In this document: one piece after another, positions 33,298-41,916 of the stretch
How the letters are laid out: each line of letters starts with the position of its first letter
Numbering within the stretch: position 1 is the first letter of the stretch
Origin: Verrucomicrobiota bacterium
Lineage (GTDB): Bacteria; Verrucomicrobiota; Verrucomicrobiia; Opitutales; Opitutaceae
Assembly: GCA_016222805.1 (NCBI GenBank)
Contig: JACRQG010000007.1
Coordinates: 62,001-126,000 of the forward strand
Direction of reading: 5' to 3'
DNA length: 64,000 nucleotides
The notes under the pieces: generated by a model
What the model saw: only the letters and a program-made list of their open reading frames with translations
The model's database searches: none
Told to the model about the DNA's origin: nothing
Program-made: the position numbers and the translations under genes

Positions 33298-36156
33298 TCA
33301 GGGCAACTCGTAAACCTCGACGAGGGCGACGCCGGTACCGCCGCCCTTGCCGCTTACGGTTGCCGTGTAGGCGCCAGGGGGAAGCTCGATGGCGATGGCG
33401 GCATCCTGGCTCGAGTCATTGGCGAAGCCGAAGGCCCCGACGCTGGCGAAGGCGGCCTTCAGGGCGGCGGTGCCGCGCCAGTCGTCGTTGGTCGCGACGA
33501 TGTTGTCCGAATTGAGCGGGCGCACTTCGAGCACCGGATCGGCGAGGGTGCCGCCGACCCCGAAGGCGCCGAGTGTCGGGCCGACGGCGCGGAGGAGGAG
33601 CTTCTTGGGGACGTTGCCGTTGACCACGAATCCGGCGATCAGCGCGTCCGCGCCGGTGCCGACTTGTGTCCGGGCGGAGAGGTTGGTGAGCTTCGGGGTG
33701 TTGCCCGATCCGGTATCGTAGACTTCCACCAGCGCCACGCCGGTGCCGCCGTCGGATCCGGTGACCCGGGCCGTGTAGGCGCCGGCCCCCGGGGAGAAGA
33801 CCAGCGCGGCATCCTTGCTGGAATCCGGCGCAAGCGGGAAGGCACCGACGGCGCCGAACGCGGCCTTGAGGGCGGCCGTACCGCTCCAGTCGTTGTTGTC
33901 GGCGACCTTGGCGGCGTTGAGCGGCGCGATTTCCACGAGGGGATCCGCGAGAGTGCCCGTCAGCCCGAAGGCGCCCAGCGTTGGGCCGATGGCGCGCACG
34001 AGCAACGGCTTGGTGCCGGCGCCGCTGAGCGCGAAGCCGGTGATGAGCGTCTGGTCGCCCGTGCCCGCCTGCGTGCGCACGGAGAGATTGGCAAGTCGGC
34101 CGGGGGCGTCGGCGTCCGTCTGGAACAGCGCGCGATCGATGACCTTGGTGGCACGGGCCACGACAATCGACTGGCTGTTGATGCCCACGAGATCGATCAG
34201 ACCGTCGCGATTGAGGTCGGCGGGATGAAGGGAGGTGGTAGTGGGGGCGGAGTAGGCTTCCGAGGCATCGACGAAGAGGGCCCCGCCACGGTTGAGCAGG
34301 AGGGTGCGCGAGAACGGCGCCCCGGTGTCGTTGGGCGCACCCTGCAGCACGAGATCGAGGCGACCGTCGCGATTGAGATCCACGGTGCGGATCCACTCCA
34401 CCCACGTATCCGTGGGTCCGAAGGTGAGGTTGAGCTGGCTGGTGGCATCGTAGAAGGTGCCATCGCCGCGGTTGAGCAGGAGTTGGACGCCGGGGAGGCC
34501 GTAGCCATCAATGGTGCGGCCATCGGGCATGAGAATGGTGCCACCGGTGGTGGAGAAGAGCAGATCCGGGGCGCCGTCGGCGTTGAGATCGGCGGCGGTG
34601 ATCGCGACGGTGCTGGCCTTCGGGCCGAAGAGTTTGGGCGGGAGGGTGTACCGGCTGTTGCGCGAAAAGCGGCCGGTGCCGTCGTTGATCAGGATTTCGT
34701 TGGTTGGAGCCAGATCGCCACCGCCGAGGACGAGTTCGGCGCGGCCGTCTCCGTTCAGATCGAGCAGGTAGGCGGAGGTGTAGTTCAGGCCGCTGGTGCG
34801 ATTGGCGATGTCGGCCGGGAGGCGATCGGTCGCTTCGGTGAAGACGCCGTTGCCGTTGTTGAGGTAGAAGCGCGGGCCGCCCGTGCTCGGGGCGCCGTTG
34901 ATGTTGGCGAGAAAGGCATCGAGGTCCCCATCACCATCGATGTCGCCGAGCGCGAGATTGTGGGTGAAGTCGCTGCGCTGCGGCAGGCGGGTGGCGGTCT
35001 CATCGACCAGCCGGCCGTCGGCGGTCTGGATGAGCAGCTTGGCCTGCTCGCCGGGAAAGGGCGGCGTGTCGGTGCCGTGCCCGATCAGGAAGAGGTCCGG
35101 GCGGCCATCGCCGTTGAAGTCCGCGACAAAACGATCGCGCGGGTGCACCATCGTCACGTTGCCGAGGACGGCGTCCGTGACGTCCGCAAAAGTGCCGCCG
35201 TTGTTGCGGAAGGCCCGAATCCGTCGCCGGGTCTCGGGAACGGTGGCCGGAACCTGGATGTGAAACGTCAGGAGGTCGGGGTCGCCGTCGGAATCGAAAT
35301 CGATCAGGACGCTGTCATCCGCGTCGGCGAGGACGTTGCCGGCGGGGGTGAGGGTGGTGACGTCAAAGAACGGGCCGGCTTCGAGCACGGTGAGGCGGGC
35401 CCAATGGCCTCCGCCGCTGAGGGCGCGGTTGGCGCCGCTCAGGTCGCGGGCGGAGTTGCCGCCGCGTTCGTCGAGGGGCCACGCGGCGACGAGGCCGGCG
35501 CGCTCGGCCGGGAGGGAGACCGGGGCGCCGGCAGCGATCTGGGCGGCGGTGCGGGCGACATTCCAGAACCGGACGTGGCGGGCATAGCCGGCAAAGGCCG
35601 GGAAGTTGGTGTTGCCGTTTTGCTGATACGCGATGCCGACGCCCAGGGCGATGCTGGGGGCGGCGGGAGGGGCTCCGGCGGCCGTGCCACTGGCGACGAT
35701 GTTGCCGTTGATGAGGAGGCGCATGCTGCTGCCGTCGAGGACGGCAGCGATGTGGGTCCACGTGCGGAGCGGCACGGGGCTCGGCGAGGTGATGTCGCGC
35801 AGGCTGCCGGGGGCGCCGGTCGAGAGCGAAAAGCGCACGCGCGTGCCGTCTTCGTTCAAAATCAGGGCAAAGGCGAGGTAGGGATCGGTGCCGGCGGTGG
35901 GGAGACCCTTGCCCATGAGCCATCCAAAGGGGGTGTGGCCGGTGAGGAAGAACCAGCCCTCCATGGTCAGGAAGGCGCCCGGGGCAAATTCGGCGGTGGC
36001 CGGGGCCCGGAACGGGGCAGAGCCGATGGCGGCGACGTGCGTCTGCGCGGGCGGTGTGAGCTGGGCCCGCGCCCCGGCGCCGAGGGCCAGGCTGGCGATG
36101 AGCAGTGCGACAATCCGCCGCGAAGTCCGCGCGGGTGGGTGGTGGGAAAATGGCAT
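33298..36156 (-). CDS. large secreted LamG and FG-GAP/VCBS protein with two C-terminal repeat domains
   Basis: A 952-residue secreted protein (signal peptide SRRIVALLIASLALGAGARAQ). Residues about 45-245 form a LamG/concanavalin-like domain (TMEGWFFLTGH, WTHIAAVLDG, GYARHVRFWNVARTAAQ). Residues about 275-680 carry at least six calcium-binding FG-GAP/VCBS repeats with D-x-D-x-D-G loops (DFDSDGDPDLL, DFNGDGRPDLF, DIDGDGDLDAF, DLNGDGRAELV, DLNADGAPDLL, DLNRDGRLDLV, DLNRDGLIDLV). Residues about 688-820 and 821-952 are two copies of a ~130-residue domain (LxNLSxRTQxGTG...RAxGPTLGAFG...PGAYTAxVxG...GVALVEVY). The same domain ends the xylanase at 39160. The role is probably glycan binding or surface attachment. 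Confidence 0.85.
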   Translation of the reverse strand: MPFSHHPPARTSRRIVALLIASLALGAGARAQLTPPAQTHVAAIGSAPFRAPATAEFAPGAFLTMEGWFFLTGHTPFGWLMGKGLPTAGTDPYLAFALILNEDGTRVRFSLSTGAPGSLRDITSPSPVPLRTWTHIAAVLDGSSMRLLINGNIVASGTAAGAPPAAPSIALGVGIAYQQNGNTNFPAFAGYARHVRFWNVARTAAQIAAGAPVSLPAERAGLVAAWPLDERGGNSARDLSGANRALSGGGHWARLTVLEAGPFFDVTTLTPAGNVLADADDSVLIDFDSDGDPDLLTFHIQVPATVPETRRRIRAFRNNGGTFADVTDAVLGNVTMVHPRDRFVADFNGDGRPDLFLIGHGTDTPPFPGEQAKLLIQTADGRLVDETATRLPQRSDFTHNLALGDIDGDGDLDAFLANINGAPSTGGPRFYLNNGNGVFTEATDRLPADIANRTSGLNYTSAYLLDLNGDGRAELVLGGGDLAPTNEILINDGTGRFSRNSRYTLPPKLFGPKASTVAITAADLNADGAPDLLFSTTGGTILMPDGRTIDGYGLPGVQLLLNRGDGTFYDATSQLNLTFGPTDTWVEWIRTVDLNRDGRLDLVLQGAPNDTGAPFSRTLLLNRGGALFVDASEAYSAPTTTSLHPADLNRDGLIDLVGINSQSIVVARATKVIDRALFQTDADAPGRLANLSVRTQAGTGDQTLITGFALSGAGTKPLLVRAIGPTLGAFGLTGTLADPLVEIAPLNAAKVADNNDWSGTAALKAAFGAVGAFPLAPDSSKDAALVFSPGAGAYTARVTGSDGGTGVALVEVYDTGSGNTPKLTNLSARTQVGTGADALIAGFVVNGNVPKKLLLRAVGPTLGAFGVGGTLADPVLEVRPLNSDNIVATNDDWRGTAALKAAFASVGAFGFANDSSQDAAIAIELPPGAYTATVSGKGGGTGVALVEVYELP

Positions 36157-36248
36157 CGCGCGAAGGAACGACCGCGCGAGGCTTCCGCAAGTGCGAAGTC
36201 ACCGCCCACCGGTGCCGGGCTCGCCTCCGCGGCGATCGGGCCGGATCG

Positions 36249-37706
36249 TCAGGGACCCTTCGGGCGCCGCGGTTCCTTGCGCGGCACCTTGTCGAGGACC
36301 TGCGTGGCGATGCGTTCCGCGACCGACGTGTCGTCGGCGCCCCGCACGGGAAACGACTCGCTCCACACGAACTGGCTTTCGGATGCCCCAAAGAGCTTCA
36401 CCTGGAGCACGGCGTCCTCGCCTTCCCCGGACAGATGGCCGGCGAGCACAAAATTGGCGCCGGCCGTGGTGGCGCGGGCGAGCAGCGCAGCCGGCAGGAG
36501 TTCGCCCCGCAACGGCGCGACCACACTCACCTCGTTGCGGCGATCCAGGGAGAGCCGGCCATAGAGCGAGAGGAAGACGGCGTGCGCGAACTTGCCTCCC
36601 GGGGATTCGTCGTTGGGGCGGGAGAACGGGATCACCACGAGCGGCTTGCCTCCGGGGGAGGCCGGAGCATCACGGAAGCCCTCGCCAAACACGTGGGCGA
36701 TCTCGGAGGCGACTTTGCCGAAGTCGAGGGGCTCAGTGGTGGCGGTACCCTCGCGGGCGGACTGGGCGGCCCGCTCCAGGGCCTGGCGAATCTTCTTCTG
36801 CCCCTCGCTGCCGGGGCCGCGCCCCGTGACCGATTTGGGCGGTGGCGGGCTGGCCGGCTTTTCGACCGTGCGGCTGCAGCGCGTCGAGGAAAACAGGGTG
36901 AGCACAATCCAGATCAGGATGACGATGCGGGCCCATTTGGGCAGGCGCACGATCACGGTCCACGCCGCGGTGACGATCCACCACAGCACCTCGGCGAGGA
37001 ACTTCACGGCATGGAAGAAGCCACCCTTTTCCGGCACATGCGGAAAGGCGGGCATTGGCGGCGGGATGGGCGGCGGCGGCTCGGACGCGGGCCCGCCGGC
37101 GGCCGGCGGCAGGAAGGGTGGCACCGTGGCCCCGGGTACCCCGGTGGCGGAGGATGCGGTCGAACGGTGGTAGGCGAAGGGCGCGCGTGTGCTGCCAGAG
37201 GAGGTGCGCGGCAGCGCGTGGTGATCCCCGGCGCGGAGACGCTCCAGCAGCGCGTTCATCGCCGGTGTCGGTTGTCCTCCGGGCGCGCGCAGCCATTGCA
37301 CCGTCAGAAATTTCTCAGGGACCCTTGCACCGGCCTCCAGGGTGTCGTCAATCGCGACCGGCAGCAGGAACAGGACGTCGTCCGCCATGTCGAGCGTGCG
37401 CTCCGTGGCGAGCCGCCACTCGCGGCGGAAGTATCCTTCCTTGCGGGCCTCGGTGCTGGCCGAGATCACGGGCATGAAGTACTCGCAGTCGCGGATTTGG
37501 CGGCGGATCTTCTGGTCCCAGGCATCGCCGCCGCTCAATTCGTTCTCGTCGTACCAGACGTCGAGTCCGGCGGCGGTCAGGGTGTCGCGCAGGAGCCGGG
37601 CGGCTGCGCGATCCTCCGCGGCATAGCTGATGAACACCGACGGCGCGTGCGGCGCCTCCGGCGCGGCGGCCGGGGGTGGCGCAGCGTTGGTGGGATCATC
37701 AGCCAT
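36249..37706 (-). CDS. membrane-anchored TIR-domain protein
   Basis: A 485-residue protein. Residues 22-150 are a TIR domain (VFISYAAEDRAAARLL; GLDVWYDENELSGGDAWD; CEYFMPVISASTEARKEGYF, then RREWRLA with E96 at the position of the NAD-hydrolysing Glu). A Pro/Gly linker (about 165-235) and one or two membrane helices (about 240-285) follow. The C-terminal cytoplasmic or periplasmic domain (about 330-475) resembles the TolB-N/FlgO-like module that begins with VVIPFSRPND. TIR domains act in immune NAD depletion or as protein adaptors; no effector or nuclease partner is adjacent, so a defence role is only one option. Confidence 0.82.
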   Translation of the reverse strand: MADDPTNAAPPPAAAPEAPHAPSVFISYAAEDRAAARLLRDTLTAAGLDVWYDENELSGGDAWDQKIRRQIRDCEYFMPVISASTEARKEGYFRREWRLATERTLDMADDVLFLLPVAIDDTLEAGARVPEKFLTVQWLRAPGGQPTPAMNALLERLRAGDHHALPRTSSGSTRAPFAYHRSTASSATGVPGATVPPFLPPAAGGPASEPPPPIPPPMPAFPHVPEKGGFFHAVKFLAEVLWWIVTAAWTVIVRLPKWARIVILIWIVLTLFSSTRCSRTVEKPASPPPPKSVTGRGPGSEGQKKIRQALERAAQSAREGTATTEPLDFGKVASEIAHVFGEGFRDAPASPGGKPLVVIPFSRPNDESPGGKFAHAVFLSLYGRLSLDRRNEVSVVAPLRGELLPAALLARATTAGANFVLAGHLSGEGEDAVLQVKLFGASESQFVWSESFPVRGADDTSVAERIATQVLDKVPRKEPRRPKGP

Positions 37707-38002
37707 GACTGTGGGCCCTGACGTTCGGCGGGGCGCGGAGTTACGTCAAGGGGAGGATCCAGCGCGGGCGGGGGAGCGCTCGCGGGAACGGGCGGCACGG
37801 ATGCCTCGACGCGGTTCGGGCAGGGTCGGCGATCCTGGCGACAATCCCCTTCGACGTATGCCCCTATCGGTTCCCGTCGAATTACTTCGCGACGGTTTCC
37901 CGGTAGCACCGCCGGAGCACTTTTGCTCCTCCCTCGCAGCGCGGCAACCACCCGGCTGGCGCCGCGGGTGGCAATTCCCTGCCGCGGGGCGAGATCTTCG
38001 GA
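37707..38002. other. gap with no recognised gene
   Basis: The 296 bases between the TIR gene start and the WD40 gene stop contain no convincing coding frame. The middle is less GC-rich and carries the imperfect direct repeat CGGTTCCCGTCGAATT / CGACGGTTTCCCGG. It presumably holds the TIR promoter. Confidence 0.4.
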
Positions 38003-39058
38003 CTAGGCCTCGCACTTCAACACGTAGACGTTGCCGCGCTCCGTGCCGATGGCGAGGAAGGCATCATCCGGCGACCAGGCGAACCTCGTGGCGGGGCTCG
38101 GCATCCGCACGGTGGCGCGAAGGGGTTGGCGCCGTTCGGGACTCCAAATCTGCACGGTGCCGTCGGCGCTGCCCGTGGCCAGGAGGCCGTGGGCGTGCTG
38201 GAACTTCACGGCTCCCACCGGGGCTTCGTGGGGCAGCATCGCCGGTTCGCGGCCCTCCGGGCCCGGGCCGGAGCAGTCCCAGACACAGGCGTCCCGCCCA
38301 CCGCTCGTCGCCAGCCAGCGCGACGTGTGATCGAAGGAGAGGGCCTTCACCTTGCCCTCGTAGCCGCTCATGTTGAGCTCGATGTCCTGTTCCGGCACCC
38401 AGAGGTGCACGCTGGGATCCTGGTTCCCGGAGACGAGCCACTTGCCGTCGGGGGACCAGATGAGGGCGTGGATGCCGTTGCCGTACGGGTATCGTTTCTG
38501 CGCGACGAAATCGTCGGTGTCCCAGAGGCACACGCCGCCGAAGTAGGCGGTCGCGAGGGCGCCGCCGCGCGGATGCGGGGCGAGCGCGCAAAGGGTCTTC
38601 GGCGCCGCTTCAAAGGTGTGGGCCACCGACGCATCGGGGCGCAGGGCCGTGAGCTGGCGACCGGCGGCGGCGAAGATCAGGCAGGAAGCCGCGCCTGCTT
38701 GCGGGGTGGTGCCGGCACCAAACGCGAGGTGTTCGACCCAGGCGCTGCCGAGCTTGGCAGTGGCAGTGTGCTGCCCGGCGGAAGCATCCCAGAATTTGAC
38801 GCATCCGTCCTGGCCACCGCTGACCAGCAGCGAGCGATTGCCGGGACCCCACGCCAGGCAATTGGTCCCGTCGGCGTGACCAGGGAGAACGTGAAGAGGC
38901 GCGCCGTCGTGGCGGGCGAAAAGAGAAATGGAGCCGGCGGCGCTCGCGGCGGCGAGGACGGATCCCGTGCCGGCACCCTCCGGCCCGCCGTCGGGCGCCC
39001 AGGCGAGGTCGATCACGTAGTCATCGAGCGTCGCGGCCCAGTGCTTCGTCAGTTGCAT
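38003..39058 (-). CDS. WD40-repeat protein
   Basis: A 351-residue cytoplasmic protein without signal peptide. It has about seven WD40 blades: VIDLAWAPDG, NCLAWGPGNRSLLVSGGQDG...VKFWD, LIWSPDGKWLVSGNQDPSVHLW, ALSFDHTSRWLATSGGRDACVWD, AVKFQHAHGLLATGSADGTVQIW and a final FAWSPDDAFLAIGTERGNV. It should form a seven-bladed interaction scaffold. The ATG at 39058 starts the first blade; the frame is open 12 codons further. The neighbours give no clue to its partner. Confidence 0.85.
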   Translation of the reverse strand: MQLTKHWAATLDDYVIDLAWAPDGGPEGAGTGSVLAAASAAGSISLFARHDGAPLHVLPGHADGTNCLAWGPGNRSLLVSGGQDGCVKFWDASAGQHTATAKLGSAWVEHLAFGAGTTPQAGAASCLIFAAAGRQLTALRPDASVAHTFEAAPKTLCALAPHPRGGALATAYFGGVCLWDTDDFVAQKRYPYGNGIHALIWSPDGKWLVSGNQDPSVHLWVPEQDIELNMSGYEGKVKALSFDHTSRWLATSGGRDACVWDCSGPGPEGREPAMLPHEAPVGAVKFQHAHGLLATGSADGTVQIWSPERRQPLRATVRMPSPATRFAWSPDDAFLAIGTERGNVYVLKCEA

Positions 39059-39159
39059 GGCCGGCAGGTTGCGGGTCGCGGGCGGGATGTCCACCCCCGG
39101 GAAAGGTCGCGACCGCGCCGCGGCTTGAATCGCGGCGGGCGGTGGGTTTCCCTGACGCC

Positions 39160-41787
39160 ATGAGCGTGCATTTGCTGCGGCTGGGCGTGTGGCTCGGTGT
39201 CGTCGTTGGTTTGGTGTCGGGACGGGCCCAGACGGCCTACCCGGCGGGAGAGCCCCTGATCGCGGCGGGCAATCCGCTGCCGGCGTTTCGCCTGACCGGA
39301 GCCAACGGAAGCGCGAGCCAGGTGGCGGTGACAGGAATGGGTTTCTCCACGGCCTGGCGCGTGGAAACCCGGAGCGACTCCTCGCCGCCGTGGGCGATCG
39401 AATTCCGGGTGCCGGTGGCGCGAACGGTGGCGCGGGGCGATGTGGCGCTCCTGCGGTTCTATGCCCGGGCGGTGGCGACGAGCGATGAGTCGGGCGGAGC
39501 GTACCTGCGGCTGGTGGTGCAAAAGGCGTCGCCGGAATGGGACAAGAGTGCCGACGGCACTCACACGTTGACGCGCGAGTGGCGCGAGTTTCTCGTGCCC
39601 TTCGCGTTCGCGGCGGACTACGCGGCCGGGGCGGTGGAGGTGTCCTTCGGCATGGGCTTCAAGCGGCAGACGATCGAGCTGGGTGGGTTCGATTTCGTCC
39701 ATTACGGAAAGAACGTCGCGCTGGCCGCGCTGCCCCGCACGCGGGCGACCTACGCGGGGCGCGAGGCGGGAGCGGAGTGGCGGGGGGCAGCCCAGGCGCG
39801 GATCGAGCGGAACCGCAAGGGGGATTTCGCGATCGAGGTCGTGGATGCGTCCGGTCGGCCGGTGCCTGGGGCGGCCGTCCGCGTGGAGCAGAGGAAGTCC
39901 GCGTTTCATTTCGGTTCGGCGCTGCAGATGGCCCGTCTCGTGACCGACACCTCCGACAACCGGATCTACCGGCAGAAGGTGCTCGAGCTGTTCAATGCCG
40001 CCTCGACGGAGAACGATTTGAAGTGGCCGGCCTGGGAAGGCGCGTGGGGGGCCGCGTACACCCGCGAGCAGACCCTGGCGGGGCTCGGCTGGTTGCGGAA
40101 CCATGGCCTCCACGTGCGCGGACATGTGCTGGTGTGGCCCGGGTGGAACAATCTGCCCCCATCCATCCGCGATCTGCGGGGCACCGCGCGACAAGCCGAG
40201 ATTCCGGCGCGCGCCCTGGCCCATATCGCCGACGTCACAGCCGCCACCCGCGACCTCGTGCAGGAATGGGATGTGTTGAACGAGCCGTACACGAACCATG
40301 ACCTGATGGACCTGTTCGGTCCGTCGATCCAGGTCGATTGGTTCAAGGCGGCCCGGGCGGCGCATCCCGCGGCTCCGCTCTACCTCAATGACTACAGCAA
40401 CCACGACGCCGGCCTGGATGCGGCGCATGTGGCGGATTTCGAGACCCGGGCGCGCTACCTGGGCGCCCAGGGGGCGCCGCTGGGCGGGTTGGGGCTGCAG
40501 GCGCATATCGGAGGCAGCCCGTCGCCGCCCGCCAGCGTGCTCGCCGTGCTCGATCGCTATGCGGCGCTGGGTCTGCCGGTGCGCTTCACGGAGTTCGACA
40601 TCAACTCGGACGACGAAGAGCTCCAGGCGGACTACACGCGCGACTTCCTCACGCTGGCCTACAGCCATCCGACGGTCGTCGGGGTGCAATTGTGGGGCTT
40701 CTGGGAGCGGGCGCACTGGATTCCCCAGGCGGCGATGTTCCGGGCCGACTGGTCGGAAAAACCGAATGCCCGCGTCTGGAAATCGCTCGTGCTCGATCAG
40801 TGGCGAACGCGGTTGGCCGGGGCGACGGATCCCCAGGGCCGTTGGCAGGGGCGCGGTTTCCACGGGAGCTATGTGGTGACGGTGGAGCACGGCGGACGCA
40901 GTTATGAGCAGGTGTTCGAGTTGCCCGCCGGAGGCGCGCCGCCGGTCGTGCGGGTTCCTCTGGTGGCGCCGCGATTGGTCAACCTTTCCACGCGGGCGGC
41001 CGCGGGGACGGGCGACGCCACGCTGATCCCGGGGTTCTTCGTTGAAGGACCGGGGTCGCGGCGGCGGCTCGTGCGGGCCGTGGGCCGCGGGCTGTCGGGT
41101 TTCGGCGTCAGTCCGGTGTTGATGCGCCCCACCTTGGAGATCCGCCGGTCCGACGGGACGCTGGTTGCCAGCAGCCAGGGCTGGGACACGGGAACGGCGA
41201 CCGAGGCCCAGGCTCTCGCAGTTGCCATGGCGCAGGCCGGGGCCTTTCCGCTCGCGCGAGGGAGCGGAGATTGCGCCTTGGTGGTGAACCTGGGCCCCGG
41301 CGCGTACACCGCCCCGGTCAGGGGCAGCGATGGCGGTGCCGGACTGGCCCTCGTCGAAGCCTACGACCTCGAAGGCACGGGTGACGCCCGCCTCCGCAAC
41401 CTGTCGACGCGGGCTCGTGTGGCACCGGGCGAGGAAGTGGCAATTCCGGGTCTCGTGATCGCCGGGCCGAACGCGCGGACGCTGCTCCTCCGCGCCGTGG
41501 GGCCGGGGCTGGCGGACTTTGGCCTGCGGGGTGTTCTGGCGCGTCCGGCCCTGGCCGTGCAATCGGGAGGTCGGGTGGTGGCGGCCAATGCGGGCTGGGA
41601 ATCGTCCCCGGATCCGGCGGCGCTGGTGGCGAACACGGTGCGGGCCGGCGCGTTCGCGTTGCGCTCCGGGCGGGCGGATGCCGCGTTGCTCGCCACCTTG
41701 CCGGCCGGCGCCTGGACCATTCAGGTGAGCGGCTTCGATGGAGGCTCTGGCGTGGTCCTGGTGGAGTGCTACGACCTCGGCAGTTGA
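39160..41787 (+). CDS. GH10 endo-1,4-beta-xylanase with two C-terminal repeat domains
   Basis: An 875-residue secreted enzyme (signal peptide LLRLGVWLGVVVGLVSGRAQ). Residues about 25-195 form a beta-sandwich carbohydrate-binding-like region. The catalytic (alpha/beta)8 barrel (about 235-545) has the GH10 acid/base E375 in WDVLNEPY and nucleophile E478 in RFTEFDIN, 103 residues apart as usual. It also has HGLHVRGHVLVWPGWN (substrate His) and LWGFWERAHW. A short beta domain (about 555-600) leads into two ~130-residue repeats (about 605-740 and 743-874), homologous to those ending the LamG/FG-GAP protein. They may anchor or sort the enzyme. A perfect 16-bp palindrome covers the stop codon (41786-41801). 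The enzyme would hydrolyse xylan outside the cytoplasm. Confidence 0.92.
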   Translation: MSVHLLRLGVWLGVVVGLVSGRAQTAYPAGEPLIAAGNPLPAFRLTGANGSASQVAVTGMGFSTAWRVETRSDSSPPWAIEFRVPVARTVARGDVALLRFYARAVATSDESGGAYLRLVVQKASPEWDKSADGTHTLTREWREFLVPFAFAADYAAGAVEVSFGMGFKRQTIELGGFDFVHYGKNVALAALPRTRATYAGREAGAEWRGAAQARIERNRKGDFAIEVVDASGRPVPGAAVRVEQRKSAFHFGSALQMARLVTDTSDNRIYRQKVLELFNAASTENDLKWPAWEGAWGAAYTREQTLAGLGWLRNHGLHVRGHVLVWPGWNNLPPSIRDLRGTARQAEIPARALAHIADVTAATRDLVQEWDVLNEPYTNHDLMDLFGPSIQVDWFKAARAAHPAAPLYLNDYSNHDAGLDAAHVADFETRARYLGAQGAPLGGLGLQAHIGGSPSPPASVLAVLDRYAALGLPVRFTEFDINSDDEELQADYTRDFLTLAYSHPTVVGVQLWGFWERAHWIPQAAMFRADWSEKPNARVWKSLVLDQWRTRLAGATDPQGRWQGRGFHGSYVVTVEHGGRSYEQVFELPAGGAPPVVRVPLVAPRLVNLSTRAAAGTGDATLIPGFFVEGPGSRRRLVRAVGRGLSGFGVSPVLMRPTLEIRRSDGTLVASSQGWDTGTATEAQALAVAMAQAGAFPLARGSGDCALVVNLGPGAYTAPVRGSDGGAGLALVEAYDLEGTGDARLRNLSTRARVAPGEEVAIPGLVIAGPNARTLLLRAVGPGLADFGLRGVLARPALAVQSGGRVVAANAGWESSPDPAALVANTVRAGAFALRSGRADAALLATLPAGAWTIQVSGFDGGSGVVLVECYDLGS

Positions 41788-41916
41788 TCCCGCGCGGGAT
41801 CGCGTCGTCCGGATCCCGTGCCACCCAAGAGGTGACACGGAGTTGGGGCGGCGGCCGGAGGGGCGAGAGAACGGGGTCGACGCGGGGGCGGGCTGCGGGC
41901 AAGAGGAAGGGTTACC

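Noticed and set aside
33127-36564. A 1145-codon open frame on the + strand opposite the LamG/FG-GAP gene
   Set aside because: The composition is Gly/Glu/Arg/Ala repeats mirroring the calcium-loop codons of the real - strand gene. No start context or motif supports it.
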